From Amycolatopsis sp. CA-126428 (GTDB lineage: Bacteria > Actinomycetota > Actinomycetes > Mycobacteriales > Pseudonocardiaceae), in assembly GCF_002904335.1 (NCBI RefSeq), contig NZ_PPHF01000070.1:62001-126000 (forward strand): 64,000 bases of DNA. Direction: 5' to 3'. The notes under the pieces are model-generated. The model saw only the letters and a list, made by a program, of their open reading frames with translations. It had not been told where the DNA came from and ran no database searches. Made by a program: the position numbers and the translations under genes. Below are positions 8,777-16,784 of the stretch, one piece after another. Position 1 is the stretch's first letter, and each line of letters starts with the position of its first letter.

Positions 8777-8787
8777 CGCCGACGGAC

Positions 8788-8974
8788 GCGGCCGCCGCGC
8801 CGATTCGCGCGGCCGCCGCGCCGAGTCGCGCACCTGGAGGGTCGGCCCACGTACCGGAAGGGTCGGCTGGCGCACCCGGAAGGTCGGCCGCGCACCCAGG
8901 AGGTCGGCTCGCGCACCGGAAGGGTCGGCTGGCGCGCCTGGAGGGTCGGCTCGCGTACCCAGAGGGTCGGGCGG
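8788..8974. repeat. Tandem array of 21-bp units
   Basis: The first two units (8788-8808 and 8809-8829) are near-identical copies of GCGGCCGCCGCGCCGAT/GTCGC. Seven further units from 8829 follow the pattern CGcaCC, three to four variable bases, GGGTCGGCtcG; most are 21 bases long and one is 20. A related array in the opposite orientation lies at 40593-40702. The period equals seven codons, which creates heptapeptide-like open frames on both strands; I treat these as by-products. Confidence 0.85.
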
Positions 8975-9003
8975 AGCAGCCCCGAAGCTCGGGGGCGAGC
9001 GAC

Positions 9004-9042
9004 GTGCCTGGGGGGCCGGCTCGTGCCGGGCCCCCCAGGCAC
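9004..9042. terminator. GC-rich stem-loop downstream of the LacI gene
   Basis: GTGCCTGGGGGGCC pairs with GGCCCCCCAGGCAC, extended by a few inner pairs with one bulge and closed by a short TCGTG loop. There is no T-run. It lies 230 bases after the lacI stop and could end that transcript or act as a repeat-type palindrome. Confidence 0.5.
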
Positions 9043-9328
9043 GCCCCACCCCCTGTGTCCCCCATCACCGGCGCCGGAACGCCGGGTCCTGTGAGCACGG
9101 AGCGGAAATCGTTTACTCATCCCGGAACGTAGGTCCGCCGGCACCCGGTGTCAAGCCGGGGCGGGGCTGGACAACCGCCGCCGTTCCGGGGAAACTGACC
9201 GGAAGTTGCCTACTCAACGTGTTGGACAATGTGCCCTGAGTGTCGATCTCTGGTGAATTCACCCACAGACAGGGCAAGAAACCGCACGAACCCGCACACC
9301 CGCGCTGTTTCGGGTTAACCTGAGCCAC

Positions 9329-9910
9329 ATGTCTGTAGCGCTGGAGAACATCCTCGCCAAGGCGGGCCTGAAGGTCGACGCGAACGAGTTCCTCACTCTC
9401 GTCGAAGACGCGGCGCGCAGACTGTCCCCACCGAATCCGGATCCGTCGCACTACTTCTCGGCCGATCAACGCGCCGCGCTCACCGACGTCGGGCTGGACC
9501 TCTCACCGAGGCGGGAGGACGAACCCGACTTCAGGGCGCGCACCGTCGCCGCCCACGCCGTGCTCGCCGAAGGCGCCCTCAGCGTCAACGAGGCGGCCAA
9601 GGCCCTCGGTGTCGACGACAGCCGGATCCGGCACCGCCTCAAGGAAGGGCGGCTGACCGGCTGGAAGGACGGCGGGTGGCGGCTCCCCGCGTGGCAGTTC
9701 GCCGGCTCGGGCGTGCTGCCCGGCCTCGAAGTCGTCCTCAAAGCCCTGCCCGACGACCAGCCCGCGCTCGTCGTCGCCGCCTTCATGAGCACTCCGCAGG
9801 CCGATCTGGTGATCAACGACCAGCCCGCGACCCCGCGCCAATGGCTCCTCTCCGGTGGTGACCCGGACCACGTCGCCCGCCTCATCGCCACGCTCGGCAC
9901 GCCGCTCTAG
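9329..9910 (+). CDS. Xre/MbcA/ParS-type antitoxin
   Basis: A 193-residue protein. A helix-turn-helix lies near residues 85-110 (ALSVNEAAKALGVDDSRIRH), followed by a wing-like WKDGGWRLPAWQF. The C-terminal part, from about 130, resembles the toxin-binding domain of Xre/MbcA/ParS antitoxins and ends in a helical ATPRQWLLSGGDPDHVARL segment. It is followed after 51 bases by a RES-domain toxin gene, the standard order for this module. The antitoxin should neutralise the toxin and repress the pair. The ATG has no strong Shine-Dalgarno. Confidence 0.85.
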   Translation: MSVALENILAKAGLKVDANEFLTLVEDAARRLSPPNPDPSHYFSADQRAALTDVGLDLSPRREDEPDFRARTVAAHAVLAEGALSVNEAAKALGVDDSRIRHRLKEGRLTGWKDGGWRLPAWQFAGSGVLPGLEVVLKALPDDQPALVVAAFMSTPQADLVINDQPATPRQWLLSGGDPDHVARLIATLGTPL

Positions 9911-9961
9911 GCTGGACCCTCCCGAGCAAGATCACCGACAAGGACGGACCACCCCCGACCC

Positions 9962-10618
9962 ATGGCCCGGCTCCCGCTGCCGCCCGCCCGATCCGTCCTG
10001 GTCCGGCAGCTGAACCGCGCCGACGACGTCGTGTCGGTCCAGCCCGCGACCAGGCTCGTACGGATCTTCACCGCGCACGGCAACCACCCCCAGCAGTGGA
10101 ACTCGTTCCGCTACACCGGCCCGCTCCCGCACGGCCGCTTCGACCAGCAGCCGCCCGGCCGTGGCGGCGCACCGGTCACCGACAACGCCAACGGCGTCCT
10201 CTACTTCGGCCTCACCGTGCGCACGTCGGTCGCCGAGGTCTTCCAGACCAGCTCGACGGTCGACCGCCGCACCCGCGGTCCCCGGCTGGTCGTCGTCCGC
10301 CCGACACGCACCCTGCGCCTGCTCGACCTCACCGGCCTCTGGCCGACGCGGGTCGGCGCGTCGCAGGAGATTTCCAGCGGGCCGAAGAAGCTGACGCAGG
10401 CGTGGGCCCGCGCGATCCGCGGCGCGTTCAGCGATCTCGACGGTCTCTGGTACCGCTCGTCGATGGACTCCGGCGACCCCGCGATCTGCCTGTGGGACCC
10501 GCCGGCGGGCGCCGCGCTCCCGATCGCGCCGGACGTGCTGCTGCCGCTGGACCACCCGGGCCTGGACGTCCCGCTGGGCCGGGTCTGCGAAGAGCTGAAC
10601 TACACGCTGCTCAACTGA
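9962..10618 (+). CDS. RES-domain toxin (NAD+-degrading type)
   Basis: A 218-residue RES-domain protein. The family is named for conserved Arg, Glu and Ser. Here the Arg candidates are in LVRIFTAHG, the Glu is in TSVAEVFQ after GVLYFGLTVRT, and a Ser is in WYRSSMD. Characterised RES toxins such as MbcT phosphorolyse NAD+, and relatives ADP-ribosylate a metabolic enzyme. It lies just downstream of its cognate antitoxin gene. The ATG at 9962 is 51 bases after the antitoxin stop. The length is normal and there is no sign of decay, so the module is probably active. Confidence 0.88.
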   Translation: MARLPLPPARSVLVRQLNRADDVVSVQPATRLVRIFTAHGNHPQQWNSFRYTGPLPHGRFDQQPPGRGGAPVTDNANGVLYFGLTVRTSVAEVFQTSSTVDRRTRGPRLVVVRPTRTLRLLDLTGLWPTRVGASQEISSGPKKLTQAWARAIRGAFSDLDGLWYRSSMDSGDPAICLWDPPAGAALPIAPDVLLPLDHPGLDVPLGRVCEELNYTLLN

Positions 10619-10619
10619 G

Positions 10620-10649
10620 CCCTGCCGATGTTCGCAGGCCCGGGCAGGG
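10620..10649. terminator. Possible bidirectional stem-loop between convergent genes
   Basis: CCCTGCC at 10620-10626 can pair with GGCAGGG at 10643-10649 across a 16-base loop that itself contains short pairs. It lies exactly between the RES toxin stop and the convergent S9 peptidase stop. There is no T-run, so the assignment is tentative. Confidence 0.35.
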
Positions 10650-10650
10650 G

Positions 10651-12597
10651 TCACAGGTGCCGCGACCACCACTCGAGGACCGCCTCGAAACGCTGGACAC
10701 GGTGCCGCGGCCGGCCGGAGCGGCTCAGCTCGTGGCCTTCGCCGGGGAACACCAGCATCTCCGCCGGCGCGCCCGCCCGGCGCAGCGCCACGAACATCCG
10801 CTCCGCCTGCTCCAGCGGGCAGCGCCAGTCCTGCTCCGAATGCACCACCGCGAACGGGATTTCGACCTGCGCCGCGTACGAAAGCGGGGACCGGTCACGC
10901 TGCACTTCCGGCGAGGAACCGATGTAGGCGTCGACGAACATGTAGCCGATGTCGGAGCTGCCGACCATCGAGTCCCACGCGTTGACCGCGCGCTCGCTCC
11001 ACGCCGCCTTGAAGCGGTCGCCGTGGTGGGCGGCCAGCCAGCTCGTCATGAACCCGCCGTACGAGCCGCCCATGATGCCGACGCGGGTGGCGTCCAGGTC
11101 CGGGCGTTCGAGGGCCTTGTCGAGCAGCGCCAGGACGTCGTCGACGTCGACCGTGCCGAAGCCGTGCGTGATCGCGTGGCCGTGCGCCTGCCCGTAACCC
11201 GCCGATCCGCGCGGGTTGCCGACCACGACCGCGTAGCCCGCCGACGCGTACACCTGTGCCTCGTCGAACACCGCCCACTCCTGCTGGGTGAACGGGCCGC
11301 CGTGCACCACGCGCAGCACCGGGTGCGGGCCGTCGCCGTCGGGCAGCACCAGCCAGCCGTGCACCGGGTAGCCGTCCGGGGCGGTGGTCTCCAGCTCGAT
11401 CATCGGCCGGATGCCCTTGTCCCGCAACGGCTTCGAGTAGTCCGTCAGCACCCGTGGGTCGCCGTCGCCGAGCAGGACGACCTCACCGGCGGTCGACGGC
11501 GTGGCGATCACCGCCGCCAGCACCGAGCCGTCCAGCGTGAACGACCGGACCGCGGCCTGGTCCGCGTAGACCACCGCGAGGTCGGCCAGCGGGGCCTCGG
11601 CCGCGTCGACGCCGACCGCGCGCAGTTCCACCGCGCCGCGGTGACGGACGGCCACCAGCACGTCGTCCCCGCGCGGGACCGGCGGGCCCGCCGTGGTTTC
11701 GCAGTCGACCGTCTCGGCGTCGGTGAGCCGCCGGGCCTTCACCGGGCCCGCGCCGAATTCGGGCGTCGCCGCGTAGAGCCCGGTGGGCGCGGCTTCGTGG
11801 TGCTCTTCGAACGACTGTCCGAAGTAGAACAACGTGCCGTCGGCGCCGAACGCCGGCCGCTCCGAGTAGCCCGCGCAGCGCACGACGACCTCGGGCTCGC
11901 CACCCTCGGCGGAGATCGCGCAGATGTCGCGCGAGTCGCTCTCGGCCGCACCCCAGTCCGGCGGCGCCGTGAAGACGACGCGCGTGCCGTCCGGCGTCCA
12001 GACCGGGTGCGCCGCGTCGAACTCGTTGCCGGTCAGCGGCTCGAGATCGCCGGGTTCGCGGTCCGCCACGGCGTCGACGACGAACAGCCGCTGCATGCGG
12101 TCGCGCAAGAACCCGACGTCGTCGATCCGGTAGTCCATCCGCGTGATCCGGCGCGGGGCCTCGGCGGCCGGCTCGGGCGTCTCGCCGTCGGCGTCGGGCG
12201 TGCCGTAGCGGCCGGCCTCGGGGACGCGGGCGGTGAACGCGATCCGCCGCGAATCCGGCGCCCACACCGGCTCCCCGGCCCCGAGGGGCAGCGACGTCAG
12301 CCGGCGGGCTTCCCCGCCGTCCGACGGCATCACGTGCAGCTGCGGAGCGCCGTCGGCACCCTGGCCCTCCCCCGCGCGGAGGAACGCCACCCAGCGCCCG
12401 TCCGGGGAGATGGCCGGGGCGGAGTCGCGCGGACCGTGGGTCCACGCGGCCTCGCCGCCGTCGAGCGACACGCGCCGTACCGCACTGTGCGTGGCGTTCG
12501 CCTGGAGATCCGGTCTCTTCACCGCCGTGAGCAGCAGGTTTCCGCGCAGGGCGGGACGGCCGGGGACGACGAGGGCTTCGATGTCGGCAGGGCGCAC
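10651..12597 (-). CDS. S9-family peptidase (acylaminoacyl-peptidase type)
   Basis: A 648-residue prolyl-oligopeptidase-family enzyme. The N-terminal 380 residues are beta-propeller-like, with repeats such as APAISPDGRWVAFLR, EPVWAPDSRRIAF and HPVWTPDGTRVVF. The C-terminal alpha/beta-hydrolase domain has the nucleophile elbow GIMGGSYGG with Ser512, an Asp in the SEQDW region and a His in FPGEGHELS. It should cleave short peptides or acyl amino acids in the cytoplasm, since no signal peptide is present. The gene stands alone, converging on the RES toxin gene and lying 50 bases downstream of the terC stop. Confidence 0.92.
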   Translation of the reverse strand: MRPADIEALVVPGRPALRGNLLLTAVKRPDLQANATHSAVRRVSLDGGEAAWTHGPRDSAPAISPDGRWVAFLRAGEGQGADGAPQLHVMPSDGGEARRLTSLPLGAGEPVWAPDSRRIAFTARVPEAGRYGTPDADGETPEPAAEAPRRITRMDYRIDDVGFLRDRMQRLFVVDAVADREPGDLEPLTGNEFDAAHPVWTPDGTRVVFTAPPDWGAAESDSRDICAISAEGGEPEVVVRCAGYSERPAFGADGTLFYFGQSFEEHHEAAPTGLYAATPEFGAGPVKARRLTDAETVDCETTAGPPVPRGDDVLVAVRHRGAVELRAVGVDAAEAPLADLAVVYADQAAVRSFTLDGSVLAAVIATPSTAGEVVLLGDGDPRVLTDYSKPLRDKGIRPMIELETTAPDGYPVHGWLVLPDGDGPHPVLRVVHGGPFTQQEWAVFDEAQVYASAGYAVVVGNPRGSAGYGQAHGHAITHGFGTVDVDDVLALLDKALERPDLDATRVGIMGGSYGGFMTSWLAAHHGDRFKAAWSERAVNAWDSMVGSSDIGYMFVDAYIGSSPEVQRDRSPLSYAAQVEIPFAVVHSEQDWRCPLEQAERMFVALRRAGAPAEMLVFPGEGHELSRSGRPRHRVQRFEAVLEWWSRHL

Positions 12598-12648
12598 TTC
12601 CCGACCGTACCCGAATTCCTTAGCGGTGCGAACGAGTTCCGTCAGTTG

Positions 12649-13611
12649 TCACGCGGCGACCTGCTTCCGCTCGTCGCGCCGGGCCTTGGCCAGGCTGGCC
12701 ACCGTGGTCACCGACAGCACGACGATGATCACGCCGAGGGAGACCCAGTTGTTGATGTCCAGCCAGTCCGGGACGACGTGGTATTCGTGCAGCGCGTGCA
12801 GGAACAGCTTCGCCCCGATGAAGGCGAGGATGACCGCCAGGCCGTACGTGAGGTACACGAGCTTCGTCACCAGGCCACCGAGCAGGAAGTACAGCTGGCG
12901 CAGGCCCATCAGCGCGAACGCGTTGGCCGTGAAGACGAGGAACGCCTCCTGCGTGATGCCGAAGATGGCCGGGATCGAGTCGACCGCGAACAGCAGGTCG
13001 GCCGAGCCGATGGCCACGATCACCAGCAGCATCGGGGTGATCATCCGCTTGCCGTCGATCTTCACCGTGTACTTGTGGCCGTGGTAGTCGTCGGTCACCG
13101 GGGCGAACCGGCGGACCTGCCGGGTGACGGCGTTCTCGTGGTACTCCTCGTCCTCGCCCTTGCCGCGCAGCATGCTGATCGCCGTCCAGATCAGGATCGC
13201 GCCGAAGAGGAAGAACACCCAGACGAACTGGGCGATCAGCGCGGCCCCGATGGCGATGAACACGCTCCGCATGGCGAGCGCGAGCAGGATGCCGACCAGC
13301 AGCACGCGGTGCTGGTGGATGGCGGGCACCTTGAACGAGCCCATGATGATCATGAAGATGAACAGGTTGTCGACGCTCAGCGAGTACTCGGTGATGTACC
13401 CGGTGAAGAACTCGACGCCCGGGTCGTGCCCGGCGAAGACCCACACGCCGATGCCGAAGACGATCGCGCACGAGACGTAGAAGATGACCCAGCGAGCCGC
13501 TTCCCCCGTGGTCACTTCGTGCGGCTTGCGATCGACGATGACCAGGTCCAGCGCGATCAGCGCGAGCAGGCCACCAATCGTGGCGATCCACAGCCACAGG
13601 GGGACAGTCAT
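12649..13611 (-). CDS. TerC-family membrane protein (probable metal exporter)
   Basis: A 320-residue polytopic protein with about nine hydrophobic helices. Conserved TerC features are SVDNLFIFMIIMGSF with an acidic pair within the membrane, LFAVDSIPAIFGIT, and FALMGLRQLYFLLGG. TerC/Alx/MeeF proteins are linked to manganese export and to tellurite resistance. A charged insert at about 150-190 (RGKGEDEEYHENAVTRQVRR) is typical of this branch. The ATG at 13611 was chosen over upstream starts because GGAGG precedes it and the protein then begins with its first helix. The leader contains a manganese riboswitch-like element, which supports the manganese role. Confidence 0.92.
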   Translation of the reverse strand: MTVPLWLWIATIGGLLALIALDLVIVDRKPHEVTTGEAARWVIFYVSCAIVFGIGVWVFAGHDPGVEFFTGYITEYSLSVDNLFIFMIIMGSFKVPAIHQHRVLLVGILLALAMRSVFIAIGAALIAQFVWVFFLFGAILIWTAISMLRGKGEDEEYHENAVTRQVRRFAPVTDDYHGHKYTVKIDGKRMITPMLLVIVAIGSADLLFAVDSIPAIFGITQEAFLVFTANAFALMGLRQLYFLLGGLVTKLVYLTYGLAVILAFIGAKLFLHALHEYHVVPDWLDINNWVSLGVIIVVLSVTTVASLAKARRDERKQVAA

Positions 13612-13650
13612 GGAACTCGAACCTCCGGATAGTGCGCATGAGCAGCTAAC

Positions 13651-13750
13651 CGGAGGTCTCTCCCGCCGGTGGAACCACCGGCCGACGGTGCCGGGGGCGC
13701 ATGGCCACCGTGCTGACGACACCGCCGCGAAGGAATACTCCCCTCACAGC
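13651..13750 (-). promoter_or_regulatory. yybP-ykoY manganese riboswitch (probable)
   Basis: Read on the minus strand, the leader of the terC gene contains GGGGAGTA, later CGTCAGCACGG, then a GC hairpin and GGGAGAGACCTCCGG close to the coding start. This order matches yybP-ykoY leaders that I remember from actinobacterial terC genes, where Mn2+ turns the exporter on. The 3' segment CCTCCGG could pair with the GGAGG before the start codon, giving a plausible translational switch. The remaining 160 bases to the start of the divergent fusion gene hold both promoters; I cannot place them. Confidence 0.75.
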
Positions 13751-13916
13751 GCGTCCAGTTTGCCGGTCCCCCCCGGTCGAGCGCCAGCCGAGATCGCGCA
13801 CGTCACCGGGTTGGTCGTGTAATTCCGGTCACTTCGGTCCACCAGGTGGTCCGCGACCGTGTGATCAACGTGAGTCGGTGAGGGCACTCTCAGGAAACTT
13901 CACATACGGTCACGTC

Positions 13917-16784
13917 GTGCCCCGACTCCCGCTCCCGCGCACCCGCCGAGCCCGTCTCACGGCGATCGGCGCCGTCGTGGTGGTGCTCGCCGCCGCGACC
14001 GTCCTCTGGGCGACGCGCGACACGGCGCCACCCGCCGTGCCCACCCAGGACGCGCTGCTCGACCTGCCCGCCGCGCCCGGCTCGGCCGAGCAGGTCAAGA
14101 TCGACACGACCACCTACCTCCCCGCGACCGTGCCCGCCCCGGCGGTGCTGCTCGCGCACGGCTTCGGCGGCGACAAGAACAGCGTCGCCGACGACGCCCG
14201 TGAGCTCGCGCGGAAGGGCTTCGTCGTGATGACGTGGTCCGCGCGCGGGTTCGGCAAGAGCACCGGCAAGATCGGGCTCAACGCCCCGGACGGCGAGGTC
14301 GCCGACGCGAGCCGCCTGATCGACCGGCTCGTCGCGCAGCACCAGGTGACGCTCGACGCCCAGGGCGACCCGAAGATCGCCGTCACCGGGGCCTCCTACG
14401 GCGGCGCGCTGTCGCTGCTGCTGGCCGGCACGGACAAGCGCGTCGACGCGATCGCCCCGGTGATCACCTACAACGACCTCGCCCAGGGCCTGGTCCCGAA
14501 CGCGGCGACTCCCGCGGCCACGGCCCCGGGCACCCCGTCCGCCGGCGCCTTCGCCACCGACGGCGTCTTCAAGAAGAGCTGGGCCGGCATCTTCTTCTCG
14601 GCCGGCTCGGGCGCCGCGGCGAGCGGCTCGCCGTCCGCCGAAGCGCCGGAAGCCGGGCAGGAGACCGACGCCGGGTCGACCGGCGCCGCCGGGACCGCCG
14701 CCGCGGGGGCCGCGCTGCCCGCCGGGCCGCCGGGCGCGGGCGGGCCGCGGAGTGCGCCGGCCGACCCGTGTGGCCGGTTCACCGCGGCGGTCTGCCGCGC
14801 CTACACCGAACTCGGCACCACCGGGCAGGCGAGCCAGGCGAGCGTGGACCTGCTGCGCCGCGTCTCCCCCGCGTCCGTGACGAGCAAGATCACCGTGCCG
14901 ACGCTGCTGGTGCAGGGCGAGAGCGACACGCTGTTCGGGCTCGACCAGTCCGACGCGACCGCCCGGCAGATCACCGCGGCGGGCGGCCAGGTCAAGACCA
15001 TCTGGTACACCGGCGGCCACGACGGCGGCAAGCCCGGCCCGCAGCTGCGCGCCAAGATCGGCGACTTCCTGAAGACGGCGCTGGACGGCGGCGACCCGGG
15101 CACCGGGTTCAGCTACGACGTCCAGGGCACGTTGCGCGCCAACGGGACGCCGTCGGTCCGCACGGTCAACGCGGCCGCCTACCCCGGGCTGACCGGACCG
15201 GCCACCGAGCGGCGGCTGCTGGCGCTGGCCGGGCCCGCGCAGCCGGTGGTGCGCCCGGCCGGGGCGAACCCGTCGGCGGTCAGCGGGATCCCCGGGCTCA
15301 ACGGCATCGCGAGCAGCACGTCCCGGCTCGGCGCGCTGTTCAGCAACGACCCGCCCGGCCAGGCGGCGCAGTTCGCCACCGCCGCGTTCGACGGCCAGGT
15401 CGTCATCAGCGGGTCGTCCACCGTGCGGCTGCAGGTCGCCGCGGATCCGGCGCACCCGCAGCCGGACGCGGTGCTGTTCGCGAAGCTCTACGACGTCGGA
15501 CCGGACGGCTCGCGTGTGCTGCCGGCCAACGCGATCGCCCCGTTCCGGGTGAGCGGGCTGCCCGCCGACGGCACCCCGGTCGACGTCACGGTGACGCTGC
15601 CCGGCATCGTCCGGCCGATCGAGGGCGGGCACTCGCTGCGGCTGGTCGTCGGCACCACCGACCAGGCGTTCGCCGCGCCGGCCGCGCCTGCCGTGTTCCG
15701 TGTCGGGCTCGCCGGCGGTACCGCGCTGGCGGTGCCGATCGTGCCCGGGACGTCGGTCGGCTCACCGGCCCCGGTCGGGCAGCTGGTCGGCATCGGCGTG
15801 ACGCTGGCGCTCGGCCTCGCCGTGGCGCTCTTCGCGGCCCTGCGCCGCCGCCGGGCGACCGACGCCGACCCCGGGCTGGCCGCCACCCCGCTGGTCATCG
15901 AGGGGCTGCGCAAGGAGTACCCGGGCGGGTTCGTCGCCGTGAAGGACCTCTCCTTCCGCGTCGAGCCGGGCCAGGTGCTGGGCCTGCTCGGCCCGAACGG
16001 CGCCGGCAAGACGACCACGCTGCGGATGCTGATGGGCCTGATCACGCCGACCGCGGGCAGCATCCGCGTGTTCGGCCACAAGATCACCCCGGGCGCGCCG
16101 GTGCTCTCGCGCATCGGCTCGTTCGTCGAAGGGTCCGGCTTCCTGCCGCACCTGTCCGGGCGGGCGAACCTCGAGCTGTACTGGGCTTCGACCGGACGCC
16201 CCGCGGAAAAGGCGCACTTCGCGGAAGCGCTGGAGATCGCCGGCCTCGGCTCGGCCGTCGAACGGCGGGTGCGGACCTACAGCCAGGGCATGCGGCAGCG
16301 GCTGGCGATCGCGCAGGCGATGCTCGGCCTGCCGGAGCTGATGGTGCTCGACGAGCCGACCAACGGGCTCGACCCGCCCCAGATCCACCAGATGCGCGAG
16401 GTGCTGCAGCGGTACGCCGCGACCGGCCGCACCGTGGTGGTGTCCAGCCACCTGCTGGCCGAGGTCGAGCAGACCTGCACGCACGTCGTGGTCATGCACC
16501 GCGGCTCGCTCGTCGCTTCGGGCGAGGTCGGCGAGCTGGCCGCGGCCGGCGGCGAGGCGACGTTCCGGGTCGACGACCCGGCCGCGGCCGCGGCGGCGCT
16601 CAAGGCGCTCAGCGGGGTCACCGACGTCGACGTCGAGGGCGAGCTCGTGCACGCGAACCTCGGCGAACTGCCGCGGGCCGAAGGCGTGGCCGCGCTGGTG
16701 CGCGCTGGCATCGCGGTGGAGCAGGCCGGGCCCCGGCGCCGGCTGGAAGACGCGTTCCTGCAACTGGTCGGAGATGAGTCGTGA
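13917..16784 (+). CDS. Alpha/beta-hydrolase (S15-like) fused to an ABC transporter ATPase
   Basis: A 955-residue fusion. Residues 1-35 are a basic start and one membrane helix. Residues about 60-400 form an alpha/beta-hydrolase domain (LLAHGFGGDKNS; nucleophile elbow GASYGG; WYTGGHDGG with the His) of the X-Pro dipeptidyl-peptidase type, interrupted by an Ala/Gly/Pro-rich insert. Residues about 400-640 look like the beta-sandwich PepX C-terminal domain. A second membrane helix (GIGVTLALGLAVALFAALRR) follows. The last 300 residues are an ABC ATPase with GPNGAGKTT, YSQGMRQR and LMVLDEPTNGLD. The predicted topology puts the hydrolase outside and the ATPase inside. The start could lie 13 codons upstream. 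It overlaps the permease gene by GTGA. Confidence 0.88.
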   Translation: MPRLPLPRTRRARLTAIGAVVVVLAAATVLWATRDTAPPAVPTQDALLDLPAAPGSAEQVKIDTTTYLPATVPAPAVLLAHGFGGDKNSVADDARELARKGFVVMTWSARGFGKSTGKIGLNAPDGEVADASRLIDRLVAQHQVTLDAQGDPKIAVTGASYGGALSLLLAGTDKRVDAIAPVITYNDLAQGLVPNAATPAATAPGTPSAGAFATDGVFKKSWAGIFFSAGSGAAASGSPSAEAPEAGQETDAGSTGAAGTAAAGAALPAGPPGAGGPRSAPADPCGRFTAAVCRAYTELGTTGQASQASVDLLRRVSPASVTSKITVPTLLVQGESDTLFGLDQSDATARQITAAGGQVKTIWYTGGHDGGKPGPQLRAKIGDFLKTALDGGDPGTGFSYDVQGTLRANGTPSVRTVNAAAYPGLTGPATERRLLALAGPAQPVVRPAGANPSAVSGIPGLNGIASSTSRLGALFSNDPPGQAAQFATAAFDGQVVISGSSTVRLQVAADPAHPQPDAVLFAKLYDVGPDGSRVLPANAIAPFRVSGLPADGTPVDVTVTLPGIVRPIEGGHSLRLVVGTTDQAFAAPAAPAVFRVGLAGGTALAVPIVPGTSVGSPAPVGQLVGIGVTLALGLAVALFAALRRRRATDADPGLAATPLVIEGLRKEYPGGFVAVKDLSFRVEPGQVLGLLGPNGAGKTTTLRMLMGLITPTAGSIRVFGHKITPGAPVLSRIGSFVEGSGFLPHLSGRANLELYWASTGRPAEKAHFAEALEIAGLGSAVERRVRTYSQGMRQRLAIAQAMLGLPELMVLDEPTNGLDPPQIHQMREVLQRYAATGRTVVVSSHLLAEVEQTCTHVVVMHRGSLVASGEVGELAAAGGEATFRVDDPAAAAAALKALSGVTDVDVEGELVHANLGELPRAEGVAALVRAGIAVEQAGPRRRLEDAFLQLVGDES

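Larger units (their letters stand above)
8777..9328. other. 552-base gene-free stretch with repeats, a stem-loop and a possible operator
   Basis: No supported gene. The left third is a 21-base tandem array (8788-8974), followed by a strong inverted repeat (9004-9042) and a LacI-type half-site around 9104-9117. The final 200 bases drop in GC content and lead to the antitoxin gene, so they probably hold its promoter; I do not see a convincing -35/-10 pair. Confidence 0.6.

Noticed and set aside
8788-8974. CRISPR array
   Set aside because: Units are contiguous without unique spacers, and no cas gene is near.
8608-9132. Open frame across the 21-base array with heptapeptide repeats
   Set aside because: The repeat unit is a multiple of three, so open frames arise on both strands; no ribosome-binding site or conserved start.
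10096-13632. Very long plus-strand open frame of over 1100 codons
   Set aside because: It crosses the RES toxin, S9 peptidase and TerC genes in antisense or another frame; its content is Arg/Gln/Asp-rich GC-frame noise.
12620-13639. Alternative frame over terC
   Set aside because: The other minus-strand frame encodes a clear TerC protein with conserved helices and a riboswitch leader.
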